Positions 15,020-22,969 of a stretch of DNA of 32,035 nt are shown here, piece by piece. The position numbers and the translations under genes were made by a program. Location: contig NZ_JAIGYQ010000014.1 in NCBI RefSeq assembly GCF_019711685.1, forward strand, positions 1 to 32,035, in the 5' to 3' direction. The notes beneath the pieces were generated by a model that worked only from the letters and a program-made list of their open reading frames with translations, had not been told where the DNA came from and ran no database searches. Position 1 is the stretch's first letter, and every line of letters starts with the position of its first letter. The DNA is from Helicobacter turcicus (lineage in GTDB: Bacteria; Campylobacterota; Campylobacteria; Campylobacterales; Helicobacteraceae).

Positions 15020-15516
15020 TAAAATCCCTTTAATTTGTCCAATATTTCTTTGCAAGCTGAATTCATATCAAAATTATCTTTAAAAACTAAATGGCTATTT
15101 CTAGGTAATTCTACATTCTGATTCAAGCCTGCCATATCCTCTGTGTTGCATTTATAAAAGTTTTTTGGGTCTCTTGTTTTGCGAATCTCTTCTGAAACCT
15201 CTAAATACACTTCTAGATAATTTTTAAAATTCTCTACATTAAATGCACGCACTTTCTCAAACATAGAAATTGTTGATAACACAACAATAAAATCTTGCTC
15301 AACCAAAAGCTTAGCAACTCTCACATAATAAGAAGCCATATTAAAGCGCCCTTGCGTGGAATAATCACTATTTACGACACATTCACGCAAAGCATCCCCG
15401 TCTAAGAAAATAGGCTTTACTCCTAGCATACTTTTTATGCCCTTAACCACTTCTTTTGCCAAAGTTGTCTTCCCAGAACCACTAAGCCCTGTAATATAAA
15501 CTAAAGCCCCTTGCAA
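15019..15516 (-). CDS. CysC-like nucleotide kinase
   Basis: The 165-residue kinase is of the adenylylsulfate kinase family. The P-loop GLSGSGKTT is at 10-18, and FLDGDALREC and STQGRFN follow. The lid is shorter and altered compared with CysC (RDPKNFYKCNTEDMAG), and the usual GEIKxFTGIDxPYExP stretch is missing. This argues for a substrate other than adenylylsulfate. The start is TTG at 15514-15516, overlapping the decarboxylase gene by 16 bases. No ATP sulfurylase is present in the window. I infer a role in phosphorylating a CMP-linked phosphonate. Having two different CysC domains in one operon suggests either two substrates or sequential use. Confidence 0.75.
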   Translation of the reverse strand: MQGALVYITGLSGSGKTTLAKEVVKGIKSMLGVKPIFLDGDALRECVVNSDYSTQGRFNMASYYVRVAKLLVEQDFIVVLSTISMFEKVRAFNVENFKNYLEVYLEVSEEIRKTRDPKNFYKCNTEDMAGLNQNVELPRNSHLVFKDNFDMNSACKEILDKLKGF

Positions 15517-16589
15517 AAATCTTCCTTTAACTTTAGAATCTCTTTTGGTCTCCCAAGATTTGCACGCGTTTGCTTTTTGACCTTTATTTCTAAAAAAACC
15601 AAGCCCTCTCTTTTTGGAATCTCTTTTAACACCTCTTGCAATTCTTCTAAACTCTGCACACTAACTGCATAATCATATCCACAAGAATAGGCTAAATCCA
15701 CTAAAGTTGCATGGCTTATATTAGTAGCCTGCCCCCCCACACTATCATGTGCGCAATTATTCAAAACAATGTGAGTAAATTTAGCACCTTTAAAGCTCAA
15801 TATAGAGCCTAAGTGCATCATAAAACTTCCATCGCCATCAAGACATACAATACTCTTGCTAGAATATTTTGACATGATAAAGGCTAAAGAGCTTGCATAT
15901 CCCATAGAACCCACCACCAAAAAGTCATCACCATGGGATTGGTTTTTAAACTCTCTAAGCTCATAGCACTCCCTAGAAATCATTCCTGTTGTCGTAACAA
16001 ATTTCGCACCAAAAAACGCATCTTGAATTAAGCTAATCACTTTTTCTCTAACCAAAGAAAAGGAATTTTGCTCTTGTGGAATAGAAGCTTTCAAAAAAGT
16101 GTTTTTCTCCACTAAAAATGCTAACTGCCCTCCACTCTCTTTACAAAATTGCAAGGCTTTATCCATTTGAATTTTTGCTTCCTCTATTTCCTTAGATAAT
16201 CTTAAAGTTTTTATCCCACAAGCCATTAAAATTTGCTCTGTTACTTCACCTTGTTTTAAATGCTGTGGCTCATCATCAACACCACCTCTAAGCCCTATTA
16301 ATAATACTAAAGGAATCTTATAAACTTTAGGGTCTGCTAAGGACAAGAGGGGGTTGAGCGCACTTCCTAAACCACTATTTTGCAAATACACAAGCCCAAT
16401 TTTAGAAGTTGCTAGATGATAGGCACATGCAAAGGCAACAGCTTGTCCCTCGTTTGCTGTTGTGTAAAAACTATCTTGCATTTCTACTTCAAGTGCTTGA
16501 TTTAAGGGTTTTAGCAAACTATCAGGCACACCTGCGCAAAATCCAAATCTATCCTTTAAAAATCTTGCAAATTCCAAAGCATCAAGCAT
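15501..16589 (-). CDS. ppd: Phosphonopyruvate decarboxylase
   Basis: The 362-residue thiamine-diphosphate enzyme converts phosphonopyruvate to phosphonoacetaldehyde and CO2, pulling the unfavourable PEP mutase step forward. The cofactor activator glutamate lies in ANEGQA (45-50). The ThDP motif runs from GDGS (252-255) to LNN (276-278), and NNCAHDSVGGQ (277-287) is the signature that separates this family from other ThDP decarboxylases. Length is close to normal. The ATG overlaps the stop of the PEP mutase gene (TAATG). A run of seven C at 15732-15738 encodes part of VGGQ and is probably not a variable tract. The gene is intact. Confidence 0.93.
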   Translation of the reverse strand: MLDALEFARFLKDRFGFCAGVPDSLLKPLNQALEVEMQDSFYTTANEGQAVAFACAYHLATSKIGLVYLQNSGLGSALNPLLSLADPKVYKIPLVLLIGLRGGVDDEPQHLKQGEVTEQILMACGIKTLRLSKEIEEAKIQMDKALQFCKESGGQLAFLVEKNTFLKASIPQEQNSFSLVREKVISLIQDAFFGAKFVTTTGMISRECYELREFKNQSHGDDFLVVGSMGYASSLAFIMSKYSSKSIVCLDGDGSFMMHLGSILSFKGAKFTHIVLNNCAHDSVGGQATNISHATLVDLAYSCGYDYAVSVQSLEELQEVLKEIPKREGLVFLEIKVKKQTRANLGRPKEILKLKEDFCKGL

Positions 16590-17896
16590 TAATTCCCCTC
16601 AATTAAATTAATAATTTCTAGTGCTGAAACATAGTGTTTATCTGCTTCTAATGCTCTTTTATGTGTTAAGATAGAAAGGGCAGTATTTTTCATCGCTGTA
16701 TAAGAAGCCCTTAATAATTGATTAGCATACACTACGATATTAACGCCCGCATTTTTTAAATCTTCTTCACTAAGAGATGGGTAATTTGTAGGGACAACCA
16801 TCAAAGGCTTACGATTTGAAAAAGCATTATAAAGCTCACAAAATTTTAAAATCTCTTGCCCATCTTTTTTGCGTGAATGAATCATAACTCCATCAGCTCC
16901 AGCCTCTATATAGGATCTTGCGCGATTAATTGCATCGTCCATTCCTGCTTCTAAAATTAAACTTTCAATTCTTGCAATGATCATAAAATCATTCGTCAAT
17001 TGTGCATTTTTTCCTGCTTGAATTTTTGCGCAAAAATTTTCAATAGAATCTTGCGTGTGTCTAGCAGCTTTTCCCTCACATAAGGAATTTTTCTTCAATC
17101 CAATTTTATCCTCTATAACAACAGCACTTATCCCAAGCCTCTCTAAACGTTTTACCATCATTGCAAAATGCGGAATCTTTGAGCCTGTATCCCCATCATA
17201 AATAATAGGTTTTGTAGAAACTTCTAAAATATCATTCACAGTAGCAATTCTTGAAGTTAAATCTACAAATTCAATATCTGGCTTACCCTTAGAACTAGAA
17301 TCTGTAAGAGAGCTTAACCATAAAAAATCAAAGGTTTGATTAACACCATTTTCATCTTTTACAGAAGCTTCCTCTACGATTAGGGCACTCATTCCACTAT
17401 GCGATTCTATCCCTCGTATTATGGGTTTAAGAGATAAAAACCTCTTTAATGCTCCAAGTCTTACTTGTGGAAGGATTCCTAATTCTTTCAAGTTTTTATT
17501 AAGCTCTGTTGAAGAAATACCCTTTGTATATTCTACTTCTACAACTTTTCCTCCCCAAGATTCCATAAGAGAGATAGCCTTTTGTCGCTCCTCATTTAAA
17601 GGTCCCACATTCCAATCACTTCCATGCACAAGAAAATCAGGCTTATATTTCTTCAAATTCGCACTATAATCTTTTTCATCTTGCATTACGACTTCATCAA
17701 CACCTTTTAAAGATTCCACAATCAATTTGCGTTGTGCATAATGCATTAAAGGGACTCTTTTATAACTCGCAATTGCCTTATCAGAGAAAAGCCCAACCAT
17801 CACATAACCTAATTTTGCAGACTCTTTAATGATATTTAAATGCCCAGGGTGGATAATATCCGCTGCCATTGGGACATACACTAGTTTTTTACTCAT
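16589..17896 (-). CDS. pepM: Phosphoenolpyruvate mutase with an N-terminal cytidylyltransferase-like domain
   Basis: The 435-residue fusion begins with a cytidylyltransferase-like domain (1-140) with the nucleotide motif HPGH (16-19) and GISSTEL (126-132). The PEP mutase domain (about 150-430) has SHSGMSALIVEEAS (166-178), the metal-binding YDGDTG (233-238) and EDKIGLKKNS (262-271). The last matches EDKX5NS, the signature that separates PEP mutase from isocitrate-lyase relatives. The reaction, PEP to phosphonopyruvate, creates the C-P bond and is the first step of nearly all phosphonate synthesis. The fusion is known in other phosphonate clusters; the role of its N-terminal domain is not settled. 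It begins 3 bases after the radical SAM gene. Confidence 0.94.
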   Translation of the reverse strand: MSKKLVYVPMAADIIHPGHLNIIKESAKLGYVMVGLFSDKAIASYKRVPLMHYAQRKLIVESLKGVDEVVMQDEKDYSANLKKYKPDFLVHGSDWNVGPLNEERQKAISLMESWGGKVVEVEYTKGISSTELNKNLKELGILPQVRLGALKRFLSLKPIIRGIESHSGMSALIVEEASVKDENGVNQTFDFLWLSSLTDSSSKGKPDIEFVDLTSRIATVNDILEVSTKPIIYDGDTGSKIPHFAMMVKRLERLGISAVVIEDKIGLKKNSLCEGKAARHTQDSIENFCAKIQAGKNAQLTNDFMIIARIESLILEAGMDDAINRARSYIEAGADGVMIHSRKKDGQEILKFCELYNAFSNRKPLMVVPTNYPSLSEEDLKNAGVNIVVYANQLLRASYTAMKNTALSILTHKRALEADKHYVSALEIINLIEGN

Positions 17897-17899
17897 TTT

Positions 17900-18910
17900 C
17901 TACCCCTTAAATAAACAAGTATCACAAAGCTTTGTGCAACTTAAATCGCCACTTATGTGCGCTTCTCTTAAATCTTGCATTCCTTTAGAATGCCAAATTT
18001 CATACAAAGAGTTATCATAAATATTTCCCACTGCAATGTGTTTTGCTCTATGCGAAGCACAAGGCACGGCTAACCCATCTCCATGAACAAATAGGGATTC
18101 AAAAGGATAGGAGCAACTTTGCGCTCCAGCAATTGGAGAATCGCAAATTGCTACACTTCTTTCATCATCAAAGGGAGAGATTGGCACATAACGTTGCACA
18201 GAAACATAATCTACTTTATCCACCCAAAAATTTTTAAAAGCTTCTAATTCGTGTTTATTTTTTTCTTGCAATAAAAAACTAACCCTCACAATAGGCAATT
18301 CTCTACCAAGCTTTGCACGTAAGTTTAAAAAAGTGTCTATGTTTTTTAAAACCTTTTTGAAATCTAATCCAACCCTAATTTCCTTATAAGTCTCTTCTGT
18401 GATTGCATCAACGCTAAAGTTCATTCTTGTAACACTTGTATCAAGAATCTTTCTACTTATCTCCTCTCCTAGCAATGAAGCATTAGAATTAAAATGCACA
18501 TCCATAATGCTCTTTTTAGTGCTAATATATTGCAAACGTTCAATAATATCGTGGTCTAATAAGGGTTCATTAGTCTGGGAAGGAGCAACAGATGGACAAT
18601 TATGCGCATCGCATTCATCAACCAAACGTTTAAAAACATCAAGTGGGAGATATCCTTTATATCCATAATCCGCCCTCAAATCAGCGTGTCCATGCACACA
18701 CATCGTGCATCTTGCATTGCATTTAAACTGATTTTCAAACCTTACAAAAAGTGGAAAATCATTTAAAATATGTTTAGAAGCATCTGCCCATTTCTTGCGA
18801 TAATCTAGCCATTTTTGCCCATATTTTTTCACAAAAATAGCATCCACATCTTTTTTTGAGTTATTAACAACTCTTCCTGCTGAAGTTGATTCTTGCCTAA
18901 TCTCCGCCAA
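17900..18910 (-). CDS. Radical SAM/SPASM protein
   Basis: The 336-residue protein has the radical SAM motif CNARCTMC (C64, C68, C71) in a family-typical context (VRFENQFKCNARC). A C-terminal SPASM-like region follows, with spaced cysteines (PCASHRAKH, then CTKLCDTC) that would hold extra iron-sulfur clusters. No B12-binding domain is seen, so it differs from the B12-dependent methylases of other phosphonate pathways. The start is TTG at 18908-18910 behind AAGGAG. It heads the pepM operon, so it may tailor the phosphonate or the sugar, for example by dehydrogenation, epimerisation or aminomutation. The reaction cannot be told from sequence. Confidence 0.8.
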   Translation of the reverse strand: MAEIRQESTSAGRVVNNSKKDVDAIFVKKYGQKWLDYRKKWADASKHILNDFPLFVRFENQFKCNARCTMCVHGHADLRADYGYKGYLPLDVFKRLVDECDAHNCPSVAPSQTNEPLLDHDIIERLQYISTKKSIMDVHFNSNASLLGEEISRKILDTSVTRMNFSVDAITEETYKEIRVGLDFKKVLKNIDTFLNLRAKLGRELPIVRVSFLLQEKNKHELEAFKNFWVDKVDYVSVQRYVPISPFDDERSVAICDSPIAGAQSCSYPFESLFVHGDGLAVPCASHRAKHIAVGNIYDNSLYEIWHSKGMQDLREAHISGDLSCTKLCDTCLFKG

Positions 18911-18933
18911 ATGAAACTCCTTAAATAAAAATT

Positions 18934-19050
18934 CTAGCTTATACCAATCCTTACTACTCTATAAAAATTGACAGCACCTTCACTTAAAATAAAATTTAAT
19001 TTTTCGCATTCAAAAGGCATTAATCTTATTTTCTCCAAAATCGTATTCAT
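18934..19050 (-). CDS. Possible 38-residue protein of unknown function
   Basis: An ATG four bases after the methyltransferase stop opens 38 codons that nearly fill the gap to the radical SAM gene (stop 23 bases before its start). The product begins MNTILEKIRLMPFECEKLNF and continues with ILSEGAVNFYRVVR. It has mixed charged and hydrophobic residues that look protein-like rather than random. There is no clear ribosome site and no family is recognised. It could be a remnant of a larger gene or chance. Confidence 0.3.
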   Translation of the reverse strand: MNTILEKIRLMPFECEKLNFILSEGAVNFYRVVRIGIS

Positions 19051-19054
19051 TTGC

Positions 19055-19822
19055 TCAAATCTTTTTTGCGCTCCAACATCGTGTATGGTATTTTATATCC
19101 ATTTCTTTTGGCAATACACTCTCCCACTTAGCAATCATTTTTTCAAAAAGCTCAACACCTTCTTTTGTCTCTAAATCCCAAAAATTATTCTGCACACTTC
19201 TCCAAGCCTTAATGTAGTCTTCTAAGCTTTGATGAAAATAGAAGTCTTCTTCTATATAGAGAATATTATCAAATAAATCTTTTTGCTCTAACAAAAATGG
19301 TTTTTGATCCTCTCTTCTAACTCCACCTGTATAGTTTGGAATAAACTCCGCAATCACATCTTCAGCGGTTTTTTGAAAGGGGTCATTGAAGTCTCTGTGA
19401 TTCCACATACAAGAGAAATAACTTCCTTGCTTTAATAATCTATGCGATTCTTCTAATGCTTCTCTTCTGTCCATTACGCTAAAGCTACTTCCAAAAGTTA
19501 CCCAATCAAACGCACCACTCTCTAAAGTAGAATCCACACCAATAGCACGAACCCACTCTATATCCTGCCCCTTTGTGCGTTCAATTCCAATCTCACGCAT
19601 AGCATCATTTGGCTCAACTGCAACAACTCTGCAACCTCTCTCCAAAAGCATAATACTTAAATTCCCTGTCCCAGCTCCAATATCAGCAACTTTAATTTGT
19701 GAATGATCTCGTCTAACTAATGCCACTAACATATCAATAGTTGCTGCAGCATAGTTTGGACGATATTTATAAAATTTTGCCTGTTTTGTAAAATCATAAG
19801 CTAATTCTATCTTCTTTTGCAT
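19055..19822 (-). CDS. Class I SAM methyltransferase, paralogue of the next gene upstream
   Basis: The 255-residue protein has the SAM-binding motif VADIGAGTGNLS and the acidic loop VVAVEPNDAMRE, then a long C-terminal half rich in aromatic residues ending CWSAKKI. It is clearly a relative of the product at 19921-20697: both have FTK-AK-Y-RP at the N-terminus, AVEPND-MR in the middle and a W-AK ending. This copy has no G tract. The acceptor is unknown; position beside the phosphonate genes makes an O- or N-methylation of the phosphonate group plausible. C. jejuni also has two methyltransferases in its phosphoramidate locus. The sequence GGAGAGATAA lies just upstream. Confidence 0.8.
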   Translation of the reverse strand: MQKKIELAYDFTKQAKFYKYRPNYAAATIDMLVALVRRDHSQIKVADIGAGTGNLSIMLLERGCRVVAVEPNDAMREIGIERTKGQDIEWVRAIGVDSTLESGAFDWVTFGSSFSVMDRREALEESHRLLKQGSYFSCMWNHRDFNDPFQKTAEDVIAEFIPNYTGGVRREDQKPFLLEQKDLFDNILYIEEDFYFHQSLEDYIKAWRSVQNNFWDLETKEGVELFEKMIAKWESVLPKEMDIKYHTRCWSAKKI

Positions 19823-19920
19823 GTGTTATCTCTCCGTTTAAAAACATTGCAAGAAAAAAACAATTTTGAGAGATAATGCAAAGAATCAATTTAAGAAAAC
19901 CACACTAAACTACAAAATCC

Positions 19921-20697
19921 TCAAACGACTTTAGCCGTCCAAGCACGAATTTTATAAGGAATCTCCAAAATATCAAAATGCTTAATTTCAGCCTCAATCA
20001 TTGCTAAAATCTCTCTCCATCGCTTTTCCCCAGCTTGAACTTGAATATCATTTACAGAATGCCAAATACCGAGATAACGTTCTTTATCCATTTTCTCCAC
20101 ATAATCACATTCCATAAAGAAACAATCCTTAAAATCTCCAGTTGATACGAGAACTTCTTCCCATTTCTTTGTATCTTGTATAGCACTTGCTACGCGCACA
20201 AGCTCTGGGACTATCCTCTTGATATTCTTTTCAATCTTGTCAAATATAGACCCTTCTATTATGTTGCGAGGGTTGGCTATGGAAGTAAAATACCCCCCCC
20301 CCCCGCTAGAGTTTAGAATCCTTGCAAATTCAGGCAAAGATTTACTAGGGTTTGTCCAATGAAAGGAATTTGCCATAATCACCCAATCTGCGCAATTTGA
20401 TTCCACTCCTGTATCCTCACCACTTCCTTTTTTCCATTGCACTTTAGAATCCTTTGTATAAGCCATTCCCTCATTTCGCATATTGTCATTAGGCTCTACT
20501 GCAGTAACTTGCGCTCCAAGAGCATCAAGCATTTTTGTAAGTTTGCCTGTGCCAGCTCCCACTTCTACAATATGCAAATCAGAAATCTCTTTTTTTTCAT
20601 CATTAATACAAGCAATAAGCTTCTCTAATAACATTCCACTAAAAGCGGGACGATTATGATAATGCTTTGCTAACTTCGTAAAATCACCATGTTTCAT
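19921..20697 (-). CDS. Phase-variable class I SAM methyltransferase, ON in this sequence (12 G)
   Basis: The 258-residue protein has VEVGAGTGKLTK and TAVEPNDNMRNEG for SAM binding, then WVIMANSFHWTNP. The 12-G run encodes part of SSGGGGYF at about residues 131-138, and the frame continues to an ending (RAWTAKVV) matching its paralogue downstream. It is therefore in frame and ON. Loss or gain of one G would truncate it halfway. It may add a methyl to the phosphonate group or a sugar, with the tract-free paralogue giving a constant counterpart. A likely promoter (TACAAT) lies just upstream, so the downstream phosphonate block may be transcribed separately from the sugar genes. Confidence 0.85.
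   Translation of the reverse strand: MKHGDFTKLAKHYHNRPAFSGMLLEKLIACINDEKKEISDLHIVEVGAGTGKLTKMLDALGAQVTAVEPNDNMRNEGMAYTKDSKVQWKKGSGEDTGVESNCADWVIMANSFHWTNPSKSLPEFARILNSSGGGGYFTSIANPRNIIEGSIFDKIEKNIKRIVPELVRVASAIQDTKKWEEVLVSTGDFKDCFFMECDYVEKMDKERYLGIWHSVNDIQVQAGEKRWREILAMIEAEIKHFDILEIPYKIRAWTAKVV
20293..20304 (-). repeat. G12 phase-variation tract in a methyltransferase (ON)
   Basis: Twelve C on the plus strand, preceded by GC on the coding strand. At this length the frame is open across the whole gene. Confidence 0.9.
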
Positions 20698-20722
20698 AAA
20701 AACTCCTTATGTAAAAAATGAA

Positions 20723-20728
20723 ATTGTA
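20723..20728 (-). promoter_or_regulatory. Putative -10 box before the methyltransferase/phosphonate block
   Basis: TACAAT on the minus strand lies about 25 bases before the ATG, followed by an AAGGAG ribosome site. It is in one of only three sizeable gaps in the 21-kb gene block. Confidence 0.4.
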
Positions 20729-20783
20729 AGCTAAACTCTTAAATAAAACCATTAACCATTTATCTCTCCTTGCAGAATTAAAT

Positions 20784-21878
20784 TTAACATCGTAATACCT
20801 CTATTATATCTTTAACTTCATCATTTTCTAAATGTTCCCCCATAGGCAAAGAGAGAATCTTATCCTGCCATGCACTTGCATTTTTACATTGCGATTGTAT
20901 AACATAAGGCTTTTTACAAAATGCAGGTGTATTAGGCAATGCAATAGGATAATGCAATCCTATTTGAATTCTAGCTTGATTGAGCAACTCTATCACAGCA
21001 GCGCGATTTACACAGCGCACCACAAAAAGATGCCACACACATTCCCTATTGTTAGCAACTTTTGGCAAGATAAAATCCCTATTGCTAAGCCCTTCAAAAT
21101 ACATTTGCGCCACTTCTTTACGTCTAGCATTCCAAACCTCTAAATAACGCAATTTCACGCGCAAAATTGCCGCTTGCATAGCATCTAACCTAGAATTTCT
21201 CCCTACAATATTATGCTGGTATTTTTCTAATCCTCCATGGTGTGCAATTTCTCTGCAATGCTCCAAAAGCGAGGAATCCTTACTTACAAGCATTCCTCCA
21301 TCGCCATAAGCTCCAAGATTCTTACCCGGATAAAAACTAAAGGTTGCCACATCACCAAAACTCCCAACTCTCTGCCCATTAAAACGTGCTCCATGTGCTT
21401 GTGCACAATCTTCAATCACTCTTAAATCATATTCCCTAGCAAGAGCTAAAATCTCCTCCATATTTGCAGGGATTCCATACAAATGCACTACCACAAGTGC
21501 GCGCACATCAGACGTAATCTTATCCTTTAAATCTACAATATCTAGGGAATAATCCTCTCCACAATCTACAAATTTTACCTTTAGCCCATTGTTAATTACC
21601 GCTTCTGCACTTGCAACAAAGGTATTTGCTGGCACCAAAACTACGGAATCTTTAGGCAATTCTAAAGCCCTAATGGCAATCTCTAGCGCATCTGTTCCAT
21701 TGCCAACTCCTAGCGCTTCCACTCCCTCACCAATAAAGCTAGAAAACTCTTTTTCAAAGGCTTCTACCTCCTCTCCCCCCACAAACGCACTCTTTTGTAT
21801 CACAGAAAATATCGCATTATCAATCTCTGTTTTTATGCTTAAATACTGCTTGTGTAAATCCAAAAACTTCACAGCCAT
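20784..21878 (-). CDS. DegT/DnrJ/EryC1-family sugar aminotransferase
   Basis: The 364-residue PLP enzyme transfers an amino group to a keto-sugar nucleotide. Motifs are VGNGTDALEIAI (cofactor phosphate), VIEDCAQAHGA (the PLP-contacting aspartate), SFYPGKNLGAYGDGG with the Schiff-base lysine, and HYPIALPNTPAF near the end. Segments resemble the 3-aminotransferases QdtB/FdtB and WbpE. I take the ATG at 21876-21878, where the conserved start MAVKFLDLHKQY begins; an earlier ATG adds six residues. It overlaps the methyltransferase upstream by 10 bases. With the WlbA-like dehydrogenase and acyltransferases of this module it would put an N-acylated amine on a sugar, probably at C3. Confidence 0.88.
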   Translation of the reverse strand: MAVKFLDLHKQYLSIKTEIDNAIFSVIQKSAFVGGEEVEAFEKEFSSFIGEGVEALGVGNGTDALEIAIRALELPKDSVVLVPANTFVASAEAVINNGLKVKFVDCGEDYSLDIVDLKDKITSDVRALVVVHLYGIPANMEEILALAREYDLRVIEDCAQAHGARFNGQRVGSFGDVATFSFYPGKNLGAYGDGGMLVSKDSSLLEHCREIAHHGGLEKYQHNIVGRNSRLDAMQAAILRVKLRYLEVWNARRKEVAQMYFEGLSNRDFILPKVANNRECVWHLFVVRCVNRAAVIELLNQARIQIGLHYPIALPNTPAFCKKPYVIQSQCKNASAWQDKILSLPMGEHLENDEVKDIIEVLRC

Positions 21879-22549
21879 ACAACACCCATCTTCCAAGCAT
21901 CACAACCTACAATAGACACTTCTTTACACTTAGATTCTTTGAGCTCCTTTGTAATCTCTTCCCATGCATCTTGCATTCCATCACTCCAAGCAATATCATC
22001 AAAAAGCATAACCCCACCCTTACGCATAAAAGGACGTATGCTATGAAAATACTTCCATGTTGCAAACTTATCATGATGCCCATCAATAAAAGCAAAATCC
22101 AAAGGCGCGATGCGCTCTAAAAGAGTGGGCAAAACAAGTTCAAATCTCCCCACTAAAACTTCAATATTTAAAAGCCCAAATTCCTTATGATTCTCTCGTG
22201 CAATCTCTGCAACACTCTCACTGCCCTCAATCGTGTAAATCCTAGAATTTTGAGCAAAATAACTCATATAACTAGAAGAGAATCCACAGCAAGTGCCAAG
22301 CTCTAAAATCACCTTTGGATTAAGATTTTTAAAAATCTTAAGAATCTCTTGTGCTTTTTCCCTCTTTACTCCAATTTTTGCTAAATTCTGTAAAGAAATT
22401 TTACACACCACACCCTTTTCCATTTCCTCTTTTGTGCGCTTATCTCTTGGGCTTCCTGCTCCATAATCCACAACTTCAATCTCCTCTTCTCTACTCTTGA
22501 GTGCCTCACGTCTAGATTCTATAATCTCTACAATCTTTTCAAACTCCAT
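21869..22549 (-). CDS. SAM-dependent methyltransferase (Methyltransf_24/O-methyltransferase-like)
   Basis: The 226-residue protein has the SAM-binding segment VILELGTCCGFSSSYM and the metal-type acidic segment FAFIDGHHDKFATWKYF, then MLFDDIAWSDGMQ. This matches small O-methyltransferases related to the macrocin/cephalosporin-hydroxylase-like group. It lies between the acyltransferase and aminotransferase genes of the second sugar module and overlaps both neighbours, so it probably methylates that sugar. The acceptor is not known. No tract or break is seen. Confidence 0.75.
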   Translation of the reverse strand: MEFEKIVEIIESRREALKSREEEIEVVDYGAGSPRDKRTKEEMEKGVVCKISLQNLAKIGVKREKAQEILKIFKNLNPKVILELGTCCGFSSSYMSYFAQNSRIYTIEGSESVAEIARENHKEFGLLNIEVLVGRFELVLPTLLERIAPLDFAFIDGHHDKFATWKYFHSIRPFMRKGGVMLFDDIAWSDGMQDAWEEITKELKESKCKEVSIVGCDAWKMGVVWL

Positions 22550-22968
22550 TAAAGCTCCCTAATCAATCGTGCAGGATTTCCTGCATAAATCCCCTTTTTT
22601 GTAATAGTTCTTGTAACCACACTTCCAGCACCAATGACTACGTCATCGCAAATTTCAACAGGTAAAATCGTCGCATTAGAGCCAATACTAACACCATTTC
22701 CAATTTTAGTTTCCCTCCATAAGCTAAGATTCCCATTAGCAGGGCAACCCTTTTGAAACACATCATTAATAAACATCACCCCATGTCCTATAAAACAAGA
22801 TTCTCCAATACTAACTAGCTCACAAATAAAACTATGACTTTGCACACGCGTATTTGCGCCAACTCTTACTCCCTTTTGAATCTCTACAAATGGACCCACA
22901 AAAACATTATCTCCAAGATAGCATTCGTATAAATTACAAGGTTCTATAATTTTGACATTCTCCCCCAT
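22549..22968 (-). CDS. Left-handed beta-helix (hexapeptide) N-acyltransferase, WbpD-like
   Basis: The 139-residue protein is built of hexapeptide repeats (VFVGPFVEIQKGVRVGANTR, then ISIG-type turns) with an acetyl-CoA-binding C-terminal part ending YAGNPARLIREL. It is like WbpD or QdtC, which acetylate the 3-amine of nucleotide sugars. I choose the ATG at 22966-22968, not the TTG at 23085. The extra 39 codons of the longer frame overlap the real C-terminal coding region of the formyltransferase in another frame, and the ATG lies one base after that gene's ON-frame stop (TAA-A-ATG). It would compete with that formyltransferase for the same amine. Confidence 0.85.
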   Translation of the reverse strand: MGENVKIIEPCNLYECYLGDNVFVGPFVEIQKGVRVGANTRVQSHSFICELVSIGESCFIGHGVMFINDVFQKGCPANGNLSLWRETKIGNGVSIGSNATILPVEICDDVVIGAGSVVTRTITKKGIYAGNPARLIREL

Positions 22969-22969
22969 T

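Noticed and set aside
13897-15516. CysC-like genes as part of sulfate assimilation
   Set aside because: No ATP sulfurylase, PAPS reductase or sulfotransferase is nearby, one lid motif is altered, and all neighbours belong to phosphonate synthesis. Not excluded until the rest of the genome is seen.
15732-15738. C7 run in the phosphonopyruvate decarboxylase gene as a phase-variation tract
   Set aside because: Seven bases is short, the frame is intact, and the run encodes part of the conserved VGGQ motif.
20741-20771. A six-codon leader peptide after an AAGGAGAGATAA site upstream of the methyltransferase
   Set aside because: It is very short, with no regulatory codon pattern. The GGAGAGATAA word also occurs before the downstream paralogue (19826-19835) and is more likely a trace of the gene duplication.
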